From positions 1-64,000 of the forward strand of contig JAEXAW010000060.1 in NCBI GenBank assembly GCA_023458055.1: a stretch of DNA of 64,000 nucleotides, read 5' to 3'. The stretch comes from Pseudomonadota bacterium. Its GTDB lineage: Bacteria; Pseudomonadota; Alphaproteobacteria; Sphingomonadales; Sphingomonadaceae. The notes below the pieces were generated by a model. That model made no database searches. It was given only the letters and a program-made list of their open reading frames with translations, and was not told where the DNA came from. Below, piece by piece: positions 26,855-33,587 of the stretch; positions within the stretch are counted from its first letter, which is position 1, and every line of letters begins with the position of its first letter. The position numbers and the translations under genes are program-made.

Positions 26855-27193
26855 CTAATATTCACTGGCCAGCATGATGGTGAGGACTCGGGTTGTCTGG
26901 GCGGGATCGGCCGGACACTCAGAGCCGTAACGGCACTCCCGGTCGTAATAGTCGATCTTCCAAAAGACCTTACGATTATCGACGGTGACACAGCCGAAGT
27001 CGTGTTCGCCGTATGGATCGTTATCGGCGCTGAAATCGGTGAAGCGTTGCACCGCTTCCACGCAGCCGCTCGTGAAGCTGTCACCAAGGGCGGTGATGCC
27101 CTCGGTGATCAGGACGCGCCCGCCGATGAAGCAAGTGCGGAACTGGTCGTTCAGCTCGCGGATGCGCGATGCGGTTTGGAGCGGCGCGTTCAT
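26855..27193 (-). CDS. DUF3768 domain protein
   Basis: A 112-residue protein containing the DUF3768 signature: RIRELNDQFR at the N-terminus, FTDFSADNDPYGEHDFG in the middle, and VFWKIDYYDREC with TRVLTIMLASEY at the end. The family is common on alphaproteobacterial plasmids and integrative elements and has no known function. Its start overlaps the stop of the upstream small gene (ATGA), so the pair is co-translated. Confidence 0.85.
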   Translation of the reverse strand: MNAPLQTASRIRELNDQFRTCFIGGRVLITEGITALGDSFTSGCVEAVQRFTDFSADNDPYGEHDFGCVTVDNRKVFWKIDYYDRECRYGSECPADPAQTTRVLTIMLASEY

Positions 27194-27408
27194 AACAGAC
27201 CTCCTTGCGCCGCTTCGCGGTCAGCTTTCGGGGTGAAGGCGCGAGCAACCAAGCGGCCCTGTAACGGGATCGCGTTGCAGCGCATGTTAAAACCCTTGCC
27301 GTCCTGATGAAGCCACGCGGCCCCGATGCGGGTCCAGCGGGCATCCTTGCCGTCACCTTCCACGCACCAGAGCATGAAAGCGGGTGAATTTTGATCGACG
27401 TTCGCCAT
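27190..27408 (-). CDS. Small hypothetical protein coupled to DUF3768 gene
   Basis: A 72-residue protein (MANVDQNSPAFMLWCVEG) with the segment WTRIGAAWLHQDGKGFNM. It looks like a compact beta-rich protein of a type frequent next to DUF3768 genes on mobile elements, but no named family is recognised. AAGGAG precedes ATG 27408 with good spacing; a second ATG at 27414 is too close to that site. It overlaps the DUF3768 gene by four bases. Confidence 0.6.
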   Translation of the reverse strand: MANVDQNSPAFMLWCVEGDGKDARWTRIGAAWLHQDGKGFNMRCNAIPLQGRLVARAFTPKADREAAQGGLL

Positions 27409-27776
27409 TGTCATTCTCCTTGAGATTGGAGGCGCGCAGACCATCTGCGGCCTCATGGGGAGAAGTCGGCGCGGCCCATCAAGCCGGTGGTCAACGCCGG
27501 GCGAAGCCCGCCCGAAGGTGCAAGCTGCACAAGCCAAAGCGAAGCGAGAGGCGCGGAAGCGCAGGCGATTGACGACAGGCGGGGCTGTGCCAGAAGCGAC
27601 CCAATAAGAGGCCGTAATGGACTGAAACGTGCCTTCCCTTGTTCTCAAGGAGTCAAAGGCGACAGAGAGAATTCATCGTGCCGGTGCACTGATTTTCGCG
27701 TGGGAACAGTATGTTAAAAGCCTGCTCGCCATCGGTGGCGGGCTTCGTCACATCGGCAGGTCAGGGGTTGTGCTGC
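27409..27776. other. Intergenic region with small GC hairpins
   Basis: No convincing gene in 368 bp. Short stem-loops cluster at 27493-27575 (GGGC-GAA-GCCC, GTGCA-AGC-TGCAC, GCGC-GGAA-GCGC), again with GAA-type loops as in the array upstream of mobC. On the minus strand this would be the leader of the small gene at 27408. A GCGGGC-type hairpin near 27735 may terminate fic-side transcription. Confidence 0.4.
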
Positions 27777-28886
27777 TTATGTCGAGGCTTCGGGTGCGAG
27801 GGCGTAGCTGGTGCTGCGCCCGCCCCCCGGCTCTTTGACCAAGATGCCGCGCTGGACGAGATCGGTAATGTCGCGCAGCGCAGTATCGGGCGACGTTTTA
27901 GCGATAGTCGCCCATTTTGCATTGGTCAGTTTACCGTCGAAGCCATCGAGCAAGCGGTTGAGGATTTTGCGCTGGCGGTCGTTCAGGGGCTGGTCGGCGA
28001 CTGCATCCCAGAACCGCGCCTTGCGCATGACGCTGGCGAGGATGATTTCGGCACCGTCGAAAGCGCGATCCAAACAGCCGATGAACCAGATTAGCCAGGG
28101 CGTGATGTCCACGTCGCCCTTCTGCGTAGATTCCAGCATGTCGTAATAGGCGTTGCGCTCGGTCCTGATCTGCGCGGACATGCTGTAGAACCGCTGCGCT
28201 GTGCCTTCCGCGCGCGCAAGCGCAAGGTCGGCAATGGCTCGGGCAATACGGCCATTGCCATCGTCAAATGGGTGGATGGTAACAAACCACAGGTGCGCAA
28301 CACCAGCTTTCAGGACGGGGTCGGGCTGGGCAGTTTCAAACCATGTGAGGAACTTCCCCATCTCAGCATCAAGCCGCTCGGCATCTGGCGCTTCATAATG
28401 GACGCGCTCGCGGCCAATCGGCCCTGATACAACCTGCATCGGGCCGTCCGCACCTGTGCGCCAAGCGCCCACTGTGATTTTGCTCATGCCGCTGCGCCCT
28501 GTCGGAAACAGGGCAGCGTGCCAGTCATGCAGCCGCTCGGCGGTCAGCGGCGCGGCATAGTTCTGCGTGGCGTCGAGCATCATTTCGACAACGCCTTCGA
28601 CGTTGCGATCCGCTGGAACCAGACCGCCAATATCCATGCCAAGGCGTCGGGCGATGGACGAGCGAACCTGATCGCGGTCCAGCACTTCGCCTTCGATCTC
28701 GCTCGATTTGATGACATCTTCGGTGAGTGCTTGCAGCACGGCTTCTTCGCGCAGCGGAAACCCAAGGGCTTCCATGTGCCCGATCAATCGCCCTTGGCGA
28801 TGGCGCACGGCAGCAAGCGGCTGGGCAAGCTGTTCGTCGCTCCAACGCAGATTGGGCCAATCGGCTCGTTCATGGATGTAGGTCAT
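27777..28886 (-). CDS. Fic family protein with N-terminal inhibitory motif and winged helix
   Basis: A 369-residue Fic protein, expected to transfer AMP from ATP to a target protein. The catalytic motif HPFDDGNGR is complete (His205). The class II inhibitory helix SSEIEG (61-66) supplies the regulatory glutamate that holds the enzyme off. The C-terminal 70 residues (NDRQRKILNRLLDG to the end) form a winged-helix DNA-binding domain, so it probably regulates its own promoter. The start at 28886 is used; the frame continues to 28931 but that DNA holds a dense operator array that abuts this ATG. It stands alone in the element. Confidence 0.87.
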   Translation of the reverse strand: MTYIHERADWPNLRWSDEQLAQPLAAVRHRQGRLIGHMEALGFPLREEAVLQALTEDVIKSSEIEGEVLDRDQVRSSIARRLGMDIGGLVPADRNVEGVVEMMLDATQNYAAPLTAERLHDWHAALFPTGRSGMSKITVGAWRTGADGPMQVVSGPIGRERVHYEAPDAERLDAEMGKFLTWFETAQPDPVLKAGVAHLWFVTIHPFDDGNGRIARAIADLALARAEGTAQRFYSMSAQIRTERNAYYDMLESTQKGDVDITPWLIWFIGCLDRAFDGAEIILASVMRKARFWDAVADQPLNDRQRKILNRLLDGFDGKLTNAKWATIAKTSPDTALRDITDLVQRGILVKEPGGGRSTSYALAPEAST

Positions 28887-28986
28887 AATCACCGCACCTT
28901 CTGCGGCGATTATAGCCCGTATTCGCCGCAAGATGCAAGATTATTCGCCGCACGGTATGCGGTGAATGGCCCACCTAATCACCGCA
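28887..28986 (-). promoter_or_regulatory. Six-half-site operator array upstream of fic
   Basis: The 10-base motif AWTCRCCGCA occurs six times: forward at 28887, 28921, 28943 and 28977, and reverse at 28902 and 28958. The order forward-reverse-forward is repeated twice with the same internal steps (15 and 19 bases) and a 56-base period. The first half-site touches the fic start codon, so binding would block translation start and transcription. The winged-helix end of Fic is the likely binder (inference). Confidence 0.75.
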
Positions 28987-29008
28987 AGGCGTCGTTACCC
29001 TCCTTCAA

Positions 29009-29056
29009 GGATCGTCACCCGTATGGACCGAATCCGTGATTTGTGGGTTCGGTGGT
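29009..29056. repeat. Structured motif GGATCGTCACCCGTATGG, copy 2
   Basis: Second copy of the motif at 10891, followed by a stem of ACCGAATCC with GGGTTCGGT around a nine-base loop. Compensating differences between the two copies keep the stem. It lies between the fic operators and the gene at 29168. Confidence 0.5.
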
Positions 29057-29167
29057 GTCGGCGAAAGCGGGATTAATCAAAAGATACACACATAACGCAA
29101 CAAAAATATATAGTGGTTATGTTAATATAGGGATGAGAATCGACAAAGCTCAAATGGGGGGGGGATC

Positions 29168-29602
29168 ATGGGGCAACAAGAATTCGCAAAAAATCCAAAT
29201 ACTGCGCAGTGGATTGGTGTAGGACTATTATTTGTTGGGATGGTTGCAACTTTAGGTTGGCCATTGATTTCGATGGCAGTTGGGTTATCTGGTGCAGCAG
29301 CTAAATATGCCCTTGTAGGGGGTGTGGCAACGTTCATAACTGGGCTCGGGACAACTCTCGTGGGTGCTGCCATGAACGAAGGTGAGACTGGCGACCGCGT
29401 GGGCGGTCCGAGCCACTCTTCAGAGCAAGATGAGGACAATGCGCTCCTTCCAGCTATGCGGCCAAGGCATAAATATGAACTGGCCGCCAAGCAAGCCCGG
29501 GGGGGGTTCAACAAGGCTCATGCAAAATCGAAAAGCCTTATTCGGCCAAATCAGATCAGCGCACCCCTCTCTAGCAACGCCAATTCATCCACACCAAGAT
29601 AG
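29168..29602 (+). CDS. Small two-helix membrane protein, unknown
   Basis: A 144-residue protein with two predicted membrane helices, WIGVGLLFVGMVATLGWPLIS (about 15-35) and ALVGGVATFITGLGTTLVGA (about 48-67), and a hydrophilic C-terminal half. No family is recognised. The gene is visibly lower in GC than its neighbours and preceded by AT-rich DNA and a G9 run that serves as ribosome site, which suggests a separate origin. It could be an effector of a small defence or toxin module, but nothing in the sequence proves this. Confidence 0.55.
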   Translation: MGQQEFAKNPNTAQWIGVGLLFVGMVATLGWPLISMAVGLSGAAAKYALVGGVATFITGLGTTLVGAAMNEGETGDRVGGPSHSSEQDEDNALLPAMRPRHKYELAAKQARGGFNKAHAKSKSLIRPNQISAPLSSNANSSTPR

Positions 29603-29635
29603 TGTCGCAGAAGCAGGCGGCGGAGGTGTTGGCGG

Positions 29636-30010
29636 ATGGATCAATGGATTCCCGCTACGGACTTTATTGCTGCTGATGTGATCCGTTGGACGGAAGGCAT
29701 CTATGATCGCCGCAGGCGCGGCAAAGCTCTGCGCGTTGGCGAGCGTCTGATCGCCGCTGAGGTCATCGAGCGCGGCAAGGATGGCTGGGTCAAACTTCTG
29801 GTGCGGGCCAGCACCATCACCAAGGATGAATTTGCAGGCAAGCCGATCCTCCCTCTCAAGGCGGGCGAAACATTGCGGCGTGGCGAAAAGACCATCTTGC
29901 GCGGCAAGCCGCAGCGTTTGCTTTGGGTTGATGAGTCAGCGCGACAATCGGTCGTGAACGGAAGTTCGCGCGGATCGCGTTATATCAGGAAAGATGACGA
30001 CGAAAGATGA
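29636..30010 (+). CDS. Hypothetical protein
   Basis: A 124-residue basic protein (MDQWIPATDFIAADVIRWTE) of mixed alpha/beta character with KILPLKAGETLRRGE-like beta strands and a charged tail ending DDDER. No family is recognised. It has no signal peptide. It lies 33 bp downstream of the small membrane-protein gene, in the same direction, and may share its transcript, although its base composition is typical of the element and not AT-rich. Confidence 0.55.
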   Translation: MDQWIPATDFIAADVIRWTEGIYDRRRRGKALRVGERLIAAEVIERGKDGWVKLLVRASTITKDEFAGKPILPLKAGETLRRGEKTILRGKPQRLLWVDESARQSVVNGSSRGSRYIRKDDDER

Positions 30011-30019
30011 CGGGGGAGC

Positions 30020-30364
30020 TCAACCGTTTGGCATCAATGCCAAGGCCACGCAGTCATCCTGCTTTTCAAAGAAGCGATCGGTAATGATCCCGAAAATGCG
30101 CGCCTCTATCTGTTGATCCCTCGCCCACGCCTTGAAGTTTGAGAAGGCTTCGGAATCAAGAATGCTGACAGGTGCCGGTATGACAATGTATGGCTTGTTC
30201 TCGGCCATGCAAAAAGCAATGGCATCGACAACCTCGCCCTCACGTATTTTATCGAAGTATGTGGCTGCCTTCTCTTCATTCTTTTGCAGGACAGCACGGA
30301 TGTCCAGCTCGTCCGCCTGACTGCGCGGCTCAATTTTATCGATCCACTCTGCGCCCAAGGTCAT
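30020..30364 (-). CDS. Hypothetical protein
   Basis: A 114-residue soluble acidic protein beginning MTLGAEWIDKIEPRSQADE, with predicted helices and the segment AFCMAENKPYIVIPAPVSILD. No family is recognised. It converges with the gene at 29636 (9 bp between stops) and is divergent from the gene at 30437. Its length, composition and clean boundaries support a real gene. Confidence 0.55.
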   Translation of the reverse strand: MTLGAEWIDKIEPRSQADELDIRAVLQKNEEKAATYFDKIREGEVVDAIAFCMAENKPYIVIPAPVSILDSEAFSNFKAWARDQQIEARIFGIITDRFFEKQDDCVALALMPNG

Positions 30365-30436
30365 GAATCTGGCCTCCCTACTTTGAACGTGATAGACACG
30401 CTGTTACCTTTTTTCGATGGTATAAGGGTGGTGGAT

Positions 30437-30817
30437 ATGAAGCAATTGGTAGTTGCCGATATTGTGGGGAGCAATGACCTTCCGCATATTGATGATGTTG
30501 AACCAGTGAGCGATAAAGACATTCCTTGTATCAATGAGTTAAGGGATGTCCTCAAACGACATGGAGCGCTGGATCGTTTTGGGATTACGCTTTTGCATAA
30601 GCACTTCAACATAGAGCATGACGAGGTTCTTGTTGAGCGGACTGACGAAGCGAGCAAGGTTCAAACCATCAGGCCATACAGGAAAGCTGACCTCGATGCC
30701 TGTATTCAGCAGACCGCTTGGCGGCTTTCCGATGGCGCGGCAGTGATGGGATGTTACAGTGTGTGCATTCGCGATTCCGACAGGGGTTGGCACCACTCGC
30801 ACGTTACATCGGGGTAG
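30437..30817 (+). CDS. Hypothetical protein
   Basis: A 126-residue protein beginning MKQLVVADIVGSNDLPHID. The block CINELRDVLKRHGALDRFGITLLHKHFN followed by DEVLVERTDE looks conserved and structured, with several His residues, but no named family comes to mind. The start at 30437 follows AAGGGTGG. The frame extends upstream to 30284 but would then overlap the divergent gene. The next feature is the 42-bp internal direct repeat. Confidence 0.55.
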   Translation: MKQLVVADIVGSNDLPHIDDVEPVSDKDIPCINELRDVLKRHGALDRFGITLLHKHFNIEHDEVLVERTDEASKVQTIRPYRKADLDACIQQTAWRLSDGAAVMGCYSVCIRDSDRGWHHSHVTSG

Positions 30818-30826
30818 CAAGCGCGA

Positions 30827-30868
30827 TGGCCGCTCCCGTTCGGGAGCTAAGAGGCCACCGGCCCTGCC
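30827..30868. repeat. Internal direct repeat, right copy
   Basis: Matches 9756-9798 in the same orientation (TGGCCGCTCCCGTTCGGGA ... GAGGCCACCGGCCCTGCC). It separates the mobilisation/defence core from the tRNA-integrase end of the element. Confidence 0.7.
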
Positions 30869-30890
30869 CGTTCGGGCTGGGCCTTCGCAA

Positions 30891-30923
30891 AAAGGGCAGC
30901 AGCCGGTGAAGGCTCTGCCCTTT
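30891..30923. terminator. Stem-loop between core and tRNA end
   Basis: AAAGGGCAG and CTGCCCTTT form a nine-base stem around a 15-base loop. Reading leftward it follows the tRNA-Leu gene and could terminate its transcript; reading rightward it follows the gene ending at 30817. Confidence 0.5.
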
Positions 30924-30953
30924 CGCGCACCGTTTGGTGCTGCGTCTAAAAGA

Positions 30954-31038
30954 TGGTGCCGGTGGTCGGACTCGAACCGACACTCCTTGCGGAACTGGAT
31001 TTTGAATCCAGCGCGTCTACCAATTTCACCACACCGGC
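30954..31038 (-). tRNA. tRNA-Leu(CAA), element-borne
   Basis: A complete class II tRNA: acceptor GCCGGTG/CACCGGC, D arm with AAATTGGTAGACGC, anticodon stem CTGGA/TCCAG with loop TTCAAAA (anticodon CAA), variable arm TTCCGCAAGGAGT, T arm with GGTTCGAGTCC, and encoded CCA. It reads the same codon (UUG) as the host tRNA-Leu that the element has split, but differs in acceptor and anticodon stems. It lies 93 bp downstream of the integrase gene and has its own promoter. Confidence 0.95.
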
Positions 31039-31049
31039 CAGCGGTTGCG

Positions 31050-31078
31050 CATATGCTGTGTGGCAAAGGCTGCGTCAA
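31050..31078 (-). promoter_or_regulatory. Promoter of the element-borne tRNA-Leu
   Basis: On the minus strand TTGACG (-35) and CATATG (-10) are separated by exactly 17 bases, and the -10 ends 11 bases before the mature tRNA 5' end. This is a sigma70-type promoter in the position expected for a tRNA. Confidence 0.7.
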
Positions 31079-31131
31079 CCGATAAGAACGTGATTTGATA
31101 CCAAATAGGTGATTCCGTCAATATCGCAAAG

Positions 31132-32292
31132 TTACCGTTTTGGTCGGCGTGTATTGATCGCCGATGCGTCAATCATATCCTTGATATGGGAAGCATAGAA
31201 TTTCTCAATCATTTCGACGCTGGTGCGGCAATTCTTAGCGACTTGGTAGATGTCTGCGCCTTCAATCAGGCGGAATGAGATATAGGTATGGCGCAGGCTG
31301 TAGGCCGTGCGCGGGTTGCCCTCGCGGTCTGACTTCATACCTAGCTCGTCCAAGATGGTATTGAACAGCTCACGCTGAATCTTCGGGAAAATGAGGTCCG
31401 TTGGACCGAGATTATGACGCTTCTTCATGCGCTGGAACGGCAGAACCGCCCCTGGCATGGTTTTGCAGTAGCCGACGCCGCGCTTGCCACGCACGGCAAT
31501 ATGGAGGATTTTCTCGTCCTTCGGCCCATCTGCGACAATCTCCACGTCGCGCAGCTCGATGCGCTTGGCCTCGTCAGGACGTAGGCCGCTGTTCACCATG
31601 AACAGCACATAGTCGTGGAGATCTTCGCAGGCCGACCGCCACCGCTCCTTTTTCGGGTGCTTCGCCCGTTCGCCGGTGGCCTTATAGAGTTGCTTATATT
31701 CCTCTGGCGAAAACCACGCACGGTGCGCGATCTTGCCCGAGGTCTTATAGGGAGCGGAAATGTCCGGCAGATAGGACAGCCAGCCGTGGCGCTGCGCTGT
31801 TTTCAGCACATGCCGTAGGGTGATGATTTCCGAATGGATGGTTGATCGCGATGGGCGCTTGGGCTTGCCCTCTTTGTCGAGGCGCGAGGTCATGCGGTGG
31901 ACGCGATACTCCTGCACAAGGCCGGGGGTGATCTCTTCCACCATCTTGTCCCCAAAGAATGGCAGTAGATGGACACGGAGGCGGATGCCGTGGCCTTCGA
32001 CGTATTTGGCGTTGCGTTCGCCTTCGGTGATGATGGTGTATTCCTGAAGGAAGTGCTGAGCGGCTTTCTTGAACGGTGTTCCGTCCTTGATCTCGCCTGC
32101 ACGGTATTTACCCATAAGCCCGAGATACCAGTCGCGGGCGACGTCCTTGGCTCGGGCTAGGCTTTCTTCCTTCGTGGATGTGCGCATCTGCTTGCCTGCG
32201 ATTGAGCAGGAGCATTGCCAGTGCGGACTGTTGGTCCGCATGTAGAGCTGAACTTTTCCGTCAAGAAACTTGTGGCGGGCTGTATCCTTCAT
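31132..32292 (-). CDS. Tyrosine recombinase (integrase)
   Basis: A 386-residue phage-type integrase. The catalytic set is visible: Arg in NSGLRPDEAKRI, the His-X-X-Arg region as YSLRHTYIS, and the nucleophilic Tyr in KFYASH near the C-terminus. An N-terminal arm-binding part and a SAM-like core-binding part precede it. The ATG at 32292 follows GAGGTG; a GTG at 32301 is the alternative. It lies next to attR, as is usual, and would catalyse insertion into and excision from the tRNA-Leu anticodon loop. No excisionase is evident. Confidence 0.92.
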   Translation of the reverse strand: MKDTARHKFLDGKVQLYMRTNSPHWQCSCSIAGKQMRTSTKEESLARAKDVARDWYLGLMGKYRAGEIKDGTPFKKAAQHFLQEYTIITEGERNAKYVEGHGIRLRVHLLPFFGDKMVEEITPGLVQEYRVHRMTSRLDKEGKPKRPSRSTIHSEIITLRHVLKTAQRHGWLSYLPDISAPYKTSGKIAHRAWFSPEEYKQLYKATGERAKHPKKERWRSACEDLHDYVLFMVNSGLRPDEAKRIELRDVEIVADGPKDEKILHIAVRGKRGVGYCKTMPGAVLPFQRMKKRHNLGPTDLIFPKIQRELFNTILDELGMKSDREGNPRTAYSLRHTYISFRLIEGADIYQVAKNCRTSVEMIEKFYASHIKDMIDASAINTRRPKR

Positions 32293-32315
32293 GGCTGACA
32301 CCTCGTGAGCAAAAT

Positions 32316-32379
32316 TGTGCTAGATGTGCGCTAGGCGTCCATCTTTCTATTTTGCCACTAACCAACTGATTTTGCTAGA
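32316..32379 (+). promoter_or_regulatory. Candidate integrase arm-type sites, right end
   Basis: TGTGCTAG (32316), TGCGCTAG (32327) and TTGCTAGA (32372) repeat the motif seen near attL, in the same orientation. They lie between the integrase start and attR in AT-rich DNA. Confidence 0.45.
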
Positions 32380-32410
32380 TTTATATCGTAAGTAGCTGAT
32401 ATAAATATGC

Positions 32411-32419
32411 TTTTGAGTC
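32411..32419. other. attR core
   Basis: TTTTGAGTC, identical to the attL core. The sequence to the right is the 5' half of the host tRNA-Leu; the sequence to the left is element DNA. Confidence 0.88.
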
Positions 32420-32449
32420 GAGCGCGTCTACCAATTTCACCACAGGGGC
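32411..32449 (-). pseudogene. 5' half of split host tRNA-Leu(CAA)
   Basis: Read on the minus strand: acceptor GCCCCTG, D arm AAATTGGTAGACGCG, stem CTCGA and loop CTCAAAA, after which the sequence departs from a tRNA into AT-rich element DNA. It is the missing part of 8684-8738. Its promoter, to the right, would now read toward the integrase gene. Confidence 0.9.
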
Positions 32450-32706
32450 ACAGTCGCAAAGCGAAGGACGCTTCCCCTAGCGAAGCATGAACACCGTGGC
32501 AAGAGGGCAAGACGTTGCGACACTATCCCAGACCATTATATATTCATATATAATCGACCCCATCTTCCGGCATAGGATGTGGCATCGGGGGGCGGGCCTG
32601 TCGCCTTGTCCGGCAAGGCGTAAATTCTTGTATTGGACAGCTATTTATGTTGCCGCGAATCTTGCTACACTTTATCTTGACGGTGTTTTTCAAGGAGTAA
32701 CGACGA

Positions 32707-32988
32707 ATGGTAAAGGCGATTGTTTCGGGCCTGCTTCTTATTGCAGCACCTGCTTTTGCTGCCGGTAACGGTGGCGATGCGAATGGTGAAGGGGTCACCA
32801 AATACACAATCTGTCACGTGACGGAATCGGCGAGCAACCCGTTTGTGGTCATCTATACCGACAACAATGCGGTCGCGAATGCCCATGAGCGGCATCATGA
32901 CGGTCGCGATCTGGTCGTGCCGATGGTGGTGCCGGAATCTTATTTCATGGTCGTCGACGGGGCTTGCGTACCGGCGCAAGATTCCTGA
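32707..32988 (+). CDS. Small secreted protein with ICH/AHERHH motif
   Basis: A 93-residue protein with a clear signal peptide (cleavage after APAFA). The mature part contains YTICHVTESASNPFVVI, then ANAHERHHDG and a late Cys. This resembles a short domain (ICH...GNP...AHxxH) found in many secreted bacterial proteins of unknown role; the Cys and His residues could bind metal. It stands alone, with a strong terminator behind it. It is the first host gene right of the element. Confidence 0.65.
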   Translation: MVKAIVSGLLLIAAPAFAAGNGGDANGEGVTKYTICHVTESASNPFVVIYTDNNAVANAHERHHDGRDLVVPMVVPESYFMVVDGACVPAQDS

Positions 32989-33012
32989 TCCGTTGCATCC
33001 CTGAACTGATAG

Positions 33013-33038
33013 AAAGCCGCCTTATTGGCGGCTTTTTT
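33013..33038 (+). terminator. Rho-independent terminator
   Basis: AAGCCGCC-TTATT-GGCGGCTT followed by TTTT, 25 bases after the stop of the small secreted protein. Confidence 0.88.
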
Positions 33039-33111
33039 ATTGCCCGACACGCATTTTTGTCAGGCTGTCAGCGGTGACACCTGAAAATTCCGGGGCAAAA
33101 TATTGAATTCT

Positions 33112-33182
33112 CGCACAAAGCCATGAAGCCATAAAGCGAGGGTTATTGCGGGCGGCTCTTTGTGGCTTTGTGGCTTTGTGCG
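33112..33182. repeat. Imperfect inverted repeat CGCACAAAGCCA / TGGCTTTGTGCG
   Basis: Arms of 25 bases (33112-33136 and 33158-33182) pair with three mismatches. Each arm is itself a repeat of AAGCCA. It lies in the 599-bp gap before pgsA, which otherwise shows no convincing gene. Confidence 0.65.
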
Positions 33183-33198
33183 CGCAATCTATTATCCA

Positions 33199-33295
33199 TT
33201 TCACGCGGAGGCGCGGAGGTCGCAGGGAAGTCGCGGCTGGATCGAGCGGAAGCGGGTCAAGTCCGCGCCACCCCGCCTTTGCGTGAATTGGATTA
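33199..33295. repeat. Degenerate copy of the TTCACGCAGAGGCGCAGAG repeat family
   Basis: TTCACGCGGAGGCGCGGAGG near 33200 and CGCCTTTGCGTGAA near 33275 form a decayed inverted pair related to the perfect repeat at 63287-63455. The following 33296-33587 shows no supported gene. Confidence 0.5.
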
Positions 33296-33587
33296 ATCAT
33301 GACCTTATATTTCGCTGTCCTACACTATGCCCGCTGTGACAGCCTTCCCTCGACGATTCGCTTGTTTATCGTAGGGACGCGCTCTTATGCCTCATTATTC
33401 GACGCACTATCATTGCCCGAGGGGATTGGCCGCCCCAAGTCCCCGACCACAAGATATGGGGAGGGCGAATTTGCTCGAAATCTATGAACTTAAGGAACGT
33501 AAGGGGGTATTTTTGGCGGATTTCCGCAGGCTTTGGTTTCCTATTCGGCAAAACACAACATATAGATATGGCGGCGGGCGGCACGCC

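Larger units (their letters stand above)
8730..32419. mobile_element. Integrative mobilizable element in the tRNA-Leu anticodon loop
   Basis: The two ends carry the 9-bp direct repeat TTTTGAGTC and exactly separate the two halves of a tRNA-Leu gene. A tyrosine integrase sits 119 bp inside the right end. The interior holds mobC, a relaxase, a VirD4/TraG coupling protein, ardA, a five-gene defence-like operon, fic, a complete tRNA-Leu and several small genes. No mating-pair-formation (VirB/Tra channel) genes are seen, so transfer would need a helper conjugation system. Boundaries are read directly; the mobilizable class is inferred from gene content. Confidence 0.9.

Noticed and set aside
30539..31078. 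Frame running across the tRNA-Leu on the minus strand
   Set aside because: It is the usual translation of a tRNA and its repeat-rich flank, with no ribosome site or homology-like sequence.
33296..33587. Short frames in the gap before pgsA
   Set aside because: No ribosome site, odd composition and overlap on both strands; treated as non-coding.
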